Source of the DNA: JAVBLQ01 sp031553435
Lineage (GTDB): Bacteria > Bacteroidota > Bacteroidia > Bacteroidales > Azobacteroidaceae
Direction of reading: 5' to 3'
NCBI GenBank assembly: GCA_031553435.1
Contig: JAVBLQ010000036.1
Span: 1 to 24,769, forward strand
DNA length: 24,769 nucleotides
Shown one piece after another: positions 6,941 to 14,767 of this stretch. How positions within the stretch are numbered: the stretch's first letter is position 1; every line of letters starts with the position of its first letter. The notes under the pieces are model-generated. The model did not search any database, was not told the origin of the DNA, and was given only the letters and a program-made list of their open reading frames with translations. The translations under genes and the position numbers were made by a program.

Positions 6941-8539
6941 TTATCTGATGATTACTTTTTGTACAGATGATCCTACTTTAACAAGATAGATTCCGTGAGC
7001 AGCATTGATATCAAATGATGCATCATCAGATGATAATTGTTCTTTCTGGATCAGGATTCCTGTTGTTGAATACACTTCAGCCATGTTGCCGGCAGCTCCG
7101 TTAACAAAAACTGTTTTTCCGTTGAATGAAACGGCTGCATTGTTTTCTGCTTTTGCATTACCGATGCCAGTACTTTGAACAACGTTGTAATAAATTCTTA
7201 AACCAGCATTTTTGCCATAGTAATCAGCTCCGGCTGTAACGAGGTCTTTTTTACCGTCACCATTGAAATCGCCTACAAGAAATCGTCCGAAATTGCCTCT
7301 GCGACTCATAGGAACAATTCCCGCCGTATTTGTATCAGTAAAGGTTATTTCAGATTGTTCGAAACCTCCGTTACCATTTCCTTTCAGGAAATAAGTGCGA
7401 CATCCCCAGGCGGCAGCAGTATTTTGATTTTCCAATCCGATGATTACATCTTGTTTTCCGTCCAGATCAAAGTCTGCAACAGCAATATCGGCACGTTGAC
7501 CACCTAACAATGTGATTGGATTTCCTGCATAATCTGTTTGAGCGATTTCCGTGAAAGTGTCATTACCGTTGTTTTTGAATAATTTCAGGATGAATTGCCA
7601 TGGATTGGTGGCATCATTGGTTCCGGTCATGATGATATCAGGATATCCGTCGCCGTTGAAGTCTATTATTTCTGCCTGTGTGGCATCATCTTCTTTACGG
7701 ATGTTCATGCCATCAGTTCTGTCTGCTTTAGGGAATGGAGTGACAAGAACTTCTTTGAAACTTCCATCACCTTTGTTGAAATAAGCGAATAACCCAACTC
7801 CTTGGATAGGTTGTACTAAGTCAGTTTTTCCATCTTTATTCAAATCACCTTTTACCACAAAATTGTTAGATGCAGGTCTGACAGGTTCAGTTCCTGGGGA
7901 ATATCCTTCCAGGTCAAACCAAGTATCTGTTTTATCATTGATATAAAAATTGGCTTGGTCAACCCAATCAGCATTACCTCTCCAGCCTCCCTGGAATATA
8001 TCTGCATAACTATCATTATTTACATCTAAAAATAAAATGGAACCACGTCCTGCTCCTTTATCTCCAAGTTCAACTGTCAACTCAATAGTAGCAGAATTGC
8101 CATGAGCTGTCAGTTTATATACATTTGATTTAAAAGGGTTGGTCCAGTTTCCACATGATCCTCCTTGTAGTGCAATAAGAAAAGAGCCATCCGACAATTT
8201 AGTACAATCAATCGCCCCATTACCTGCAATAGGAAAATCAAGATTTTCATAGGCAATAGTAGGAACTCCGGTTTTCTGACCTAAGTATACACGGAAGAAT
8301 CCTTTGGCAACTACAGGATCGCCTACATTGTGTAATCCTGTAATAATAAAATCATCGACTTCGTCACCATTAAAATCAGCCACACATCCTTTGATTCCGT
8401 TTTCACCGACAACAGTTAGTCCGAGTGACAATGAGCTGTTCAAGGAAAGAATACCTGCAATGTCTTTTTGAGGAGGGTCTGCAGCAAACATGGTAGTGCT
8501 TAAACCTACAACAAGCGAAAGTAAAGATAATTTTTTCAT
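6941..8539 (-). CDS. FG-GAP/VCBS repeat protein with T9SS type A sorting domain
   Basis: A complete 532-residue secreted propeller. Residues 1-20 form a signal peptide (MKKLSLLSLVVGLSTTMFAA). Six FG-GAP repeats with calcium-loop motifs are visible: 54-68 (ADFNGDEVDD), 171-185 (LDVNNDSYAD), 231-243 (GDLNKDGKTD), 292-306 (IDFNGDGYPD), 355-368 (ADFDLDGKQD) and 423-437 (GDFNGDGKKD). The last 70 residues (463-532) form a T9SS C-terminal sorting domain: a short beta-sandwich with GNMAEVYSTTG, GIYLVKV and the terminal KVIIR. The protein should therefore cross the outer membrane by the type IX system and be attached to or released from the surface. It lies downstream of SusC/SusD/DUF3823 and is bracketed by two perfect hairpins. 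Proteins with this fold include lectins and some calcium-binding polysaccharide lyases; no catalytic residue is evident, so glycan binding is the simplest inference. It is the only protein complete in this window with a T9SS domain. Confidence 0.9.
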   Translation of the reverse strand: MKKLSLLSLVVGLSTTMFAADPPQKDIAGILSLNSSLSLGLTVVGENGIKGCVADFNGDEVDDFIITGLHNVGDPVVAKGFFRVYLGQKTGVPTIAYENLDFPIAGNGAIDCTKLSDGSFLIALQGGSCGNWTNPFKSNVYKLTAHGNSATIELTVELGDKGAGRGSILFLDVNNDSYADIFQGGWRGNADWVDQANFYINDKTDTWFDLEGYSPGTEPVRPASNNFVVKGDLNKDGKTDLVQPIQGVGLFAYFNKGDGSFKEVLVTPFPKADRTDGMNIRKEDDATQAEIIDFNGDGYPDIIMTGTNDATNPWQFILKLFKNNGNDTFTEIAQTDYAGNPITLLGGQRADIAVADFDLDGKQDVIIGLENQNTAAAWGCRTYFLKGNGNGGFEQSEITFTDTNTAGIVPMSRRGNFGRFLVGDFNGDGKKDLVTAGADYYGKNAGLRIYYNVVQSTGIGNAKAENNAAVSFNGKTVFVNGAAGNMAEVYSTTGILIQKEQLSSDDASFDINAAHGIYLVKVGSSVQKVIIR

Positions 8540-8592
8540 GTGATAAAAAATTTAATTGTTAATAATGAATTGAATTGTGACCTAATTGAATG

Positions 8593-8620
8593 TTTTTGGG
8601 TGCACCTTTGCACCCAAAAA
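8593..8620 (-). terminator. perfect 12-bp GC-cored hairpin between DUF3823 and FG-GAP genes
   Basis: TTTTTGGGTGCA (8593-8604) pairs perfectly with TGCACCCAAAAA (8609-8620) around the 4-nt loop CCTT. It lies 32 nt past the stop of the DUF3823 gene and 53 nt before the FG-GAP start. The stem has a GGGTGCA core and an A/T base, but no T-run follows it on the minus strand, so a classical terminator is uncertain; attenuation, RNase-processing or mRNA stabilization of the upstream SusC/D message would fit as well. Confidence 0.55.
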
Positions 8621-8652
8621 TGTTCATATCGGTTGCATTTTGAAAATTTAAA

Positions 8653-9435
8653 TTATTTGAGTTTATTAATTGTTTCCTGAGGAATTCCTTTTACTTGAAC
8701 TACATTGGAATAGATATATTCCTGCCCGGAAACGCGTAATGAAACGGCAATGCGCACATACACATAATCTCTGAAATTATTTTTGTAATATGTATTGCTA
8801 TAATAATCTTTCAACGATCCTTTTATTTCGATTGGAGTGTTGACTGTTACTCCTGTTTTTGTAAATGACAATGGAGTATCGTTGTTCACATGCATTGTAG
8901 GACTTAAGCGCATGGATACCTGTCTGAACCCAACTATTGAAGGGGTTTCTATATCTGTAAGTCTTTCAATGGAAAAATTGGAAATAATAGAGTCATTGCG
9001 ATAAAATGCCTTAAAATCATTGATTTTATAATAAGGTCTTACATTGAAATCGAGTGTTTTGCTTCCATTTAAATCAAAATATAAAGTATCATTTTTCCCT
9101 TCACTGTTTTTGGGAAAATCAAGCCAGTCATAGATGTAATTGATGCCTCCATCTGCATAAATAACCATTTTATATCTCCCGGGATATAAAAGTGCTGAAT
9201 ATTTGCCTTCCTGATCAACTCTTACATCAAGAGATCGGGCTCCGGCTGCTACATAGCCATCTTCTCTATATTGATATAATTTAAGCAATACATTTTGCCG
9301 TGTATTTAAATTTTCACCATCATATTTTAATTGCCCTGAAAGGGTAACATTTGGTTCATCATAATTATCATATTCACAGGCATTCAATAAGAACATAATT
9401 AATGCCAACGTAAGAAAATATTTAAGTGTTTTCAT
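8653..9435 (-). CDS. DUF3823-type surface lipoprotein, probable glycan-binding protein
   Basis: A 260-residue lipoprotein encoded directly after SusD, in the position normally taken by SusE/SusF-like surface glycan-binding proteins. The signal sequence ends in the lipobox LLNAC with Cys20, followed by the acidic run EYDNYDEPN, which matches the kind of signal that sends Bacteroidota lipoproteins to the cell surface. Residues about 30-125 form a carboxypeptidase-regulatory-like beta domain (VTLSGQLKYDGENL, then YSALLYPGRYKMVIYADGG), and about 130-255 a second beta domain ending YSNVVQVKG; this two-part build is that of DUF3823 proteins of PULs. No catalytic residues are seen. The start ATG is the first in frame and lies 19 nt after the SusD stop, so it is in the same transcript. 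A role in holding the polysaccharide next to SusC/D is inference from position and localization. Confidence 0.82.
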   Translation of the reverse strand: MKTLKYFLTLALIMFLLNACEYDNYDEPNVTLSGQLKYDGENLNTRQNVLLKLYQYREDGYVAAGARSLDVRVDQEGKYSALLYPGRYKMVIYADGGINYIYDWLDFPKNSEGKNDTLYFDLNGSKTLDFNVRPYYKINDFKAFYRNDSIISNFSIERLTDIETPSIVGFRQVSMRLSPTMHVNNDTPLSFTKTGVTVNTPIEIKGSLKDYYSNTYYKNNFRDYVYVRIAVSLRVSGQEYIYSNVVQVKGIPQETINKLK

Positions 9436-9454
9436 CTTCGATATTATTTATAAA

Positions 9455-11380
9455 TTATTGACCCGGATTCTTAACTAATTTCGGATTGTTTTTCAGAGCC
9501 TCTGCCGGGAAAGCCGAATAATAATTTGAAGTAATGAATTTACGGGGTATAGTAAACACACTTGGATGTGCGCGACGCACATATATCCATTTGTTATGGG
9601 TTTGATCTCCCGGGCGATATACTTTGTATGGCCATAGTCCATACATCATTGCTGTTTTGGTGCCAACATCTCCATCGAATATTACATGTGCAATTCTCCA
9701 GCGTTTGATGTCATAGAAACGGAGTCCTTCGAAAGCAAGTTCAACTCTGCGTTCATTGCGAATATCTTCTAATGTCGGACTTGTTTTTTCGGGCATTCCT
9801 GCTCTTCTCCTGATTTGATTGATATAATTTGCAGCTACATCTTTTTGTCCTAGTTCGAATGCGGCTTCCGCACCATTTAACAATACTTCGGCATATCGAT
9901 AGCGAACAAATTGTACAGGACTTCCTAATAAAATGTCTTTCAGATTTTCATCCATTGATTTTTTTACATAAAATCCGGTATGAGAAACCGCGGCTTCCTT
10001 GGCAGGTCCATCGTCTTTGGTTTTCTTTACCGTACTTCCATCCACAATAACCGGATTTCCGTCTATTGTGAAAATGTTGTTTGGGTTATCCTGATTATCT
10101 AATGTTCCGGCTTGAAATTCTAATTTTGATGTTTTGGGGTTATAGTAAGCTATTCCGGCTTGAACCTGTAAGTCTTTACCTGCAAATGATTGGCCTGGAG
10201 TTATGATGGTTCCAAACAGGCGGGGATCTTTTTTTGAGAAAATATCATTCAGGTTATTATAATAAATATAAGCGCTGGGATCAGCATCCAAAGCATTGTC
10301 ACCCACAGTCTCATCCGGATGATCCGGATTGGTGTAAGGAGTTAAGCGAGGATTGGAATTATCAGTCATTTCGAAAGCATCTACCAGATTAAGAGAAGGA
10401 TTGATTGCAGATCCACCTAAACCTGCGGCGCCTCCGTCTCTCAGTGTTCGGGCAATATTGTTCAGTGTCCAACCATGTACATTATTAGGAAGCGTAAATT
10501 CATTGATGAAAATTATTTCATTGTTTTCTGCCGGACTTTTTGTAAGAACTTCGAAGAAATTTTTACTTTTATCCGAATTGTTATTGTATAAATGATAATA
10601 ATTCATATTTTCTAACTCCTGAACAGCATTTAAAGATTGTTGTAGATATCCTTGTGCTTTATCTGCCGGAATTCCTACTTCTCCACCAGGTAAAACAACG
10701 GGAAGTTCCATCATAGAGTTGTATTTGGCCAAAGTTCCTGCATATAGCATAGCTCTTGCTTTGATGGCCAGCGCCAAACCTTTGGATGCACGATTGTATT
10801 GAACTGTTGGAGTCAGATTCAAGTCTTCTTTTATTGCATCAATTTCAGACTCAATGAAGTCATAAATATCTGATTCTTTTGAACGAGGGATCTGATAAGT
10901 AGAAAGGTCAACATCTGATTCAAAGCCCATCACTTCTGTGATCAGAGGAACTCCTCCCATTCGTTTTACAAGTTCAAAATAAACGTATACCCTGAGCAGA
11001 CGAGCTTCTGCTTTGTAATATTTTTTTTCTTTATCGGATAAGAAGCTTGTTCCGTCGATATTTACAAGGTGGGTATTAATATCCCGGATCAATGTGTAAT
11101 CATAATAAGTCCAATAATCTAATGGAAATTTCTCAAAATTATTGACATAACCTCCGGATATTCCTTCATCTAATTGGGTATAGTAATCAACAGATTGCTG
11201 AATACCTCCAATATCAGGCAATCTATTGTATATATCGGCGATGACACTGTTGATTGTTGCAATTGAGCTATAGGCCTGTGCTTCTGTTATTTTATCTTTT
11301 GGAGATATGTCCAGCCAATCATCACAAGAGGCGAATAGAAGGACGGAAAATATCACTATACTATAATATATCTTTTTCAT
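9455..11380 (-). CDS. SusD/RagB-like glycan-binding outer-membrane lipoprotein
   Basis: A 641-residue SusD homologue that forms the lid of the SusC transporter and binds glycan at the surface. The lipobox FASC puts the lipidated cysteine at residue 19, followed by the acidic DDWLDISPKDKIT typical of SusD N-termini. The TPR-like N-terminal domain spans roughly 30-290 (AEARLLRVYVYFELVKRMGG at 125-143 is characteristic). The C-terminal RagB signature RNERRVELAFEGLRFYDIK lies at 541-559. A loop-rich stretch around 340-470 (NPDHPDETVGDN, LDNQDNPNN) probably contributes to the ligand face. The gene begins 12 nt after the SusC stop, as expected for a SusC/D pair made in equal amounts. The length is somewhat above the usual 500-600. 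Which glycan it binds is inferred only from the neighbouring arabinose-directed enzymes. Confidence 0.95.
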   Translation of the reverse strand: MKKIYYSIVIFSVLLFASCDDWLDISPKDKITEAQAYSSIATINSVIADIYNRLPDIGGIQQSVDYYTQLDEGISGGYVNNFEKFPLDYWTYYDYTLIRDINTHLVNIDGTSFLSDKEKKYYKAEARLLRVYVYFELVKRMGGVPLITEVMGFESDVDLSTYQIPRSKESDIYDFIESEIDAIKEDLNLTPTVQYNRASKGLALAIKARAMLYAGTLAKYNSMMELPVVLPGGEVGIPADKAQGYLQQSLNAVQELENMNYYHLYNNNSDKSKNFFEVLTKSPAENNEIIFINEFTLPNNVHGWTLNNIARTLRDGGAAGLGGSAINPSLNLVDAFEMTDNSNPRLTPYTNPDHPDETVGDNALDADPSAYIYYNNLNDIFSKKDPRLFGTIITPGQSFAGKDLQVQAGIAYYNPKTSKLEFQAGTLDNQDNPNNIFTIDGNPVIVDGSTVKKTKDDGPAKEAAVSHTGFYVKKSMDENLKDILLGSPVQFVRYRYAEVLLNGAEAAFELGQKDVAANYINQIRRRAGMPEKTSPTLEDIRNERRVELAFEGLRFYDIKRWRIAHVIFDGDVGTKTAMMYGLWPYKVYRPGDQTHNKWIYVRRAHPSVFTIPRKFITSNYYSAFPAEALKNNPKLVKNPGQ

Positions 11381-11392
11381 TGTTTTGTTTTA

Positions 11393-14300
11393 TTAGAAAG
11401 TTACATTTACACCAATTGTCAACACTTTGTTGCTGGGATATCCTAATCCATTAACATCATTGTTTTCGGGATCAAGGCCTAATCTTGAGATATTATCGAG
11501 AGTGAATAGATTTGTTCCGCTGAAATAAACCCTGAATCTTTCGACAGAGGCTTTGGAAGTCCACTTTTTGGGCAAAGTATATCCAAGTTCAATATTTTTT
11601 AATCTCAGATAAGTCAGGTTTGTAAACCAGTAAGTGGAATTGTTACAGTATATATGCCATGCATCTGTTGGTTGAAGACGTAAAGCAGGATAATCACCGG
11701 CTACCCAGGGAGTGCTTGGATCTAATGGGTCTTCATGATGCCACCTGTCGTTTACCATAAATTCAAATGTATTTCCGGAAGCCTGGAAAGGCCATTTTGT
11801 TTCATAGTTTTGTTGGAATGACTGACATGAAGCTCCTGCAAAATCCATTGCCAAATCAAAGCTTTTCCAGTTCGCCCCCAAGTTAACTCCAAAAGTAAAA
11901 TAAGGAAGAGCTCCCTCTGCATAACCGATAGGCCGATTATCTAATCCGTCAATAACTCCGTCTCCATTTTGATCTTTATAAATGAAGTCACCGGGCAAAA
12001 GATGCATATTTCTGTCGGATCCATTATCCAGATTCATAATAATAGGATATGCATCGGCTTCTTCCTGAGTTTGAAAACGTCCGATGATTTCATATCCCCA
12101 GTTAACGGAAGACCAGCGGTCATCTATAGAACTTCTATATTTTTCCCAAGAGTTTGCAAATGCTTCTCCGTATGAACTTCCGTTTTTCTTGCGTGCGAAA
12201 GTAGCATTTACTCCTGCAAAATATTGAAAATCACCGATATGATCACTCCATTTAATAAAACCGTCAAATCCTATGTGACTGTCTGAGTTCAGGTTTTCAG
12301 GAGGTAATCCATAACCGGTTTCTACAGGAAGAAGAACATCCTGACGTCTGGATAGCAATCCTTTTCTTGTACGTCGAAATGCATCTACTTCCACAGATAA
12401 ACGATTATTCAGGAAACCAAGATCTACTCCGATATTTGTTATTGCCGTCTTGATCCAGGTTACATTAGTAATCGGTAAATTTAATTGGGATAAACCTTTC
12501 ATTGATGAGCCTGCAGAGCCGTTAAAAGGGTCGGGAGATATCACTCCGGCATTGGTATAACCGTATCCTGTAAGATAATCAAAATCATGGATTCTAAGTC
12601 CATCATTTACATATAATACTTGCCCGGCTTTATCATTGGAATCATCTCCCAGTTCTCCGTATGAAGCTCTCAATTTCAGGTTTGTCATCCAATTATTTAT
12701 TCCATTGTTTTTGAAGAAGTTTTCTTCAGAAATGCGCCATCCTCCGGAAATGGAAGGGAAAAACCCCCAGCGTTTATCTTTGGGAAACTTGAAAGAGCCG
12801 TCATAACGCCCGGAAAGTTCGAGCAAGTATTTATTGTTATAATTATAATTAATTCTTCCGATGTATCCTGCAGTTGGCATTTCTCTCCAAAGGTCTTCGG
12901 GTATAGTATTGGTTTCTGATTGAACCGGAAATAAAGTCTGGAAATTATCACTCATCTTATCGTTATACATTAGCAGGTTTTTGTCATAACGGTCTGTGGC
13001 TTCTGCCACGAACACAGCATTTAGGTTATGATCTCCGAATTTATTATCATAATTCACAGAGAAACGATATACATTTTCCCATATTGTACGTTGCCTTTTA
13101 GATAATGTTATTGCAGACATTGCTGCGGTTGGTTCGTAAACATCTTTTGCTCTATCATACGTATAAAATGAAACCGACTGACTATGCCTGTCGACCTGTT
13201 GATTTGCAACATAATACGAATAAAGCGCTGTCATTTTTAATCCTTTTACCGGGGTAGTCCATTCAACATCCCAATTGCCCTGGAATACTCTCCATACGTC
13301 ATCGGAAGCTCCGATAATATCTCTGCGCCCATAAGCCTGATTGTTGATCAGATAGCGGGTTGTATTCAGGTAGTTTGGATTATCATTGGCATACGGACGT
13401 TCTGTGGGAAGATTTCGGTTCAATCCCCATCTCATATACCAATAGTCGTTATCATAGCTGTTTCCGATAGTAGGACTTTCTCTGGTTTCGAGACGCGCAT
13501 TCATGGAAGTTCCCACTTTCAGATATTTGCTGATTTTTGCATCTAAGTTGGTTTGTACATTTGTTCTGTTGAAATTAAAATCTTTGAAATTCGATTCCTG
13601 ATCTAGTTTACCGACAGCTATATAATAATTAATTTTATCAGAGCCTCCGGAAGAGCTTACGTGAAGGTATTTTTGCGGAGCATTTTTGTTTACAACAAAA
13701 TCATACCAGTCGAAGCTCCGGTAATCTTCTCCTGTTTCAGGGTTATAATAACCGGTTTTCCATTTTTCGAGTTCTTCATGAGTGAGATTTTTGCTGTTAA
13801 TGCCATAGGTATTGATGTCGGCTTCACTCCAGGTTCTGGTATAATCATAAGCATTTGAAGTTTTAGGGAAGCGAGTCCAGTTTTGCCATCCATAATAAGA
13901 ACTTACGGTAACGGTTGGTTTTTCGTTCAGATTTCCTCTTTTTGTTGTTACAAGTACTACCCCATTGGCGGCTTTAACCCCATAAATTGCAGCAGATCCG
14001 TCTTTCAGAATGGAAATGTTTTCGATATCGTTAATGTCCAGATTATTGAACTGACCTTCATCTTTCATTACTCCATCGATAACATAAAGAGGTGTACCCA
14101 TATTACGGATTTCCATCCGCATGGTTTGTCCGGGTTGTCCGTTCATTTGCCTGAATGTGATTCCAGGCACTTTCCCGGCAAGGGCAGAAGCCGTGGTGGT
14201 TGCTGTTGTCCGGGATAAATCTTTAGCGCTTACTGTCCCGACAGAACCGGTTACGGATAATCTTTTTTGTGTTCCGTATCCTACGACAACAACCTCGTCG

Positions 14301-14632
14301 ACCATCTGCTCGTCGGGTAGCATTTCAATAATAATGTTTTGCTTTCCATCGGTTTGAACATCTTTGGTTGTGTAACCAAGATAGCTGACTGTTATCGTGG
14401 GGTTAGGGTTTGAACTGTTGATTTCAAAATGCCCGTCCACATCTGTGACGGTTCCTGTACTTGTTCCTTTGATGACAACGGAAACTCCGACCAAAGGTTC
14501 TTTGGTTTCATCATAAACGTTTCCAGTGATTTTTGTCTTTTCCTGTGCATTGGATATTGCACAGAATAATGAAAAGAACATACTTAGGAAAAGTATCTTC
14601 CATCTGTTTTTTCTTAGTAGGAATGTGTTCAT
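11393..14632 (-). CDS. SusC/RagA-like TonB-linked outer-membrane transporter
   Basis: Imports oligosaccharides across the outer membrane using TonB energy, together with SusD. The frame is open from an ATG at 14686, but the ATG at 14632 is preferred: it gives 1079 residues with a normal signal (MNTFLLRKNRWKILFLSMFF, cleaved near AISNAQ), and the upstream -7 element at 14684-14691 then lies outside the gene. In this numbering a carboxypeptidase-D-like domain covers about 34-105 (ITGNVYDETKEPLVGVSVVI), followed by the TonB-box region EVVVVGYGTQKR (113-124), a plug with ALAGKVPGITFRQ and PLYVIDGV (to about 240), and a large beta-barrel ending in VNVTF with the C-terminal aromatic residue. There is no N-terminal anti-sigma-interacting secretin domain, which fits control by the adjacent hybrid regulator rather than an ECF sigma pair. 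It starts the SusC/SusD/DUF3823 block. Confidence 0.95.
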   Translation of the reverse strand: MNTFLLRKNRWKILFLSMFFSLFCAISNAQEKTKITGNVYDETKEPLVGVSVVIKGTSTGTVTDVDGHFEINSSNPNPTITVSYLGYTTKDVQTDGKQNIIIEMLPDEQMVDEVVVVGYGTQKRLSVTGSVGTVSAKDLSRTTATTTASALAGKVPGITFRQMNGQPGQTMRMEIRNMGTPLYVIDGVMKDEGQFNNLDINDIENISILKDGSAAIYGVKAANGVVLVTTKRGNLNEKPTVTVSSYYGWQNWTRFPKTSNAYDYTRTWSEADINTYGINSKNLTHEELEKWKTGYYNPETGEDYRSFDWYDFVVNKNAPQKYLHVSSSGGSDKINYYIAVGKLDQESNFKDFNFNRTNVQTNLDAKISKYLKVGTSMNARLETRESPTIGNSYDNDYWYMRWGLNRNLPTERPYANDNPNYLNTTRYLINNQAYGRRDIIGASDDVWRVFQGNWDVEWTTPVKGLKMTALYSYYVANQQVDRHSQSVSFYTYDRAKDVYEPTAAMSAITLSKRQRTIWENVYRFSVNYDNKFGDHNLNAVFVAEATDRYDKNLLMYNDKMSDNFQTLFPVQSETNTIPEDLWREMPTAGYIGRINYNYNNKYLLELSGRYDGSFKFPKDKRWGFFPSISGGWRISEENFFKNNGINNWMTNLKLRASYGELGDDSNDKAGQVLYVNDGLRIHDFDYLTGYGYTNAGVISPDPFNGSAGSSMKGLSQLNLPITNVTWIKTAITNIGVDLGFLNNRLSVEVDAFRRTRKGLLSRRQDVLLPVETGYGLPPENLNSDSHIGFDGFIKWSDHIGDFQYFAGVNATFARKKNGSSYGEAFANSWEKYRSSIDDRWSSVNWGYEIIGRFQTQEEADAYPIIMNLDNGSDRNMHLLPGDFIYKDQNGDGVIDGLDNRPIGYAEGALPYFTFGVNLGANWKSFDLAMDFAGASCQSFQQNYETKWPFQASGNTFEFMVNDRWHHEDPLDPSTPWVAGDYPALRLQPTDAWHIYCNNSTYWFTNLTYLRLKNIELGYTLPKKWTSKASVERFRVYFSGTNLFTLDNISRLGLDPENNDVNGLGYPSNKVLTIGVNVTF

Positions 14633-14683
14633 TGATAAAAGATTAATTATTAAAAAATATGTGATTCTAAATGAAATGATCTT

Positions 14684-14691
14684 CAAATTTA
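14684..14691 (-). promoter_or_regulatory. candidate -7 element (TAAATTTG) for the SusC operon
   Basis: Reads TAAATTTG on the minus strand, matching the Bacteroidota primary-sigma consensus TAnnTTTG, 51 nt before the preferred SusC start. No TTG or TTTG lies at the expected 19-21 nt upstream, which fits a promoter that needs an activator. Confidence 0.5.
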
Positions 14692-14721
14692 TGAGAAGAA
14701 AAACTGCTTGTTAGAAAAATT

Positions 14722-14729
14722 TATCCAAA
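14722..14729 (-). promoter_or_regulatory. shared octamer TTTGGATA upstream of SusC promoter
   Basis: TTTGGATA on the minus strand, exactly 30 nt upstream of the TAAATTTG element. The same octamer at the same spacing occurs before the regulator gene (18791-18798). It may be part of the binding site of the AraC-type output domain of the hybrid regulator; this is inference. Confidence 0.35.
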
Positions 14730-14744
14730 AATTTGAGATTTTTG
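14726..14744 (-). terminator. weak AT-rich hairpin after the regulator gene
   Basis: CAAAAAT (14726-14732) and ATTTTTG (14738-14744) form a 7-bp stem with a 5-nt loop, 23 nt past the regulator stop codon. It has a T-rich flank but a very weak stem, and it overlaps the shared octamer. It could be a poor terminator or simply part of an operator; read-through into SusC cannot be excluded. Confidence 0.22.
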
Positions 14745-14767
14745 TCTAAATCAGTATATAAAATTTA

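Noticed and set aside
13883..14218. 111-codon plus-strand open frame antisense to SusC
   Set aside because: It lies wholly inside the SusC plug-coding region, encodes a Cys/His-rich protein with no family features, and looks like a shadow of the real frame.
14633..14686. Longer SusC N-terminus from the ATG at 14686
   Set aside because: The extra 18 residues place a second hydrophobic stretch before a normal signal peptide and would overlap the candidate -7 element; the ATG at 14632 gives the usual SusC N-terminus.
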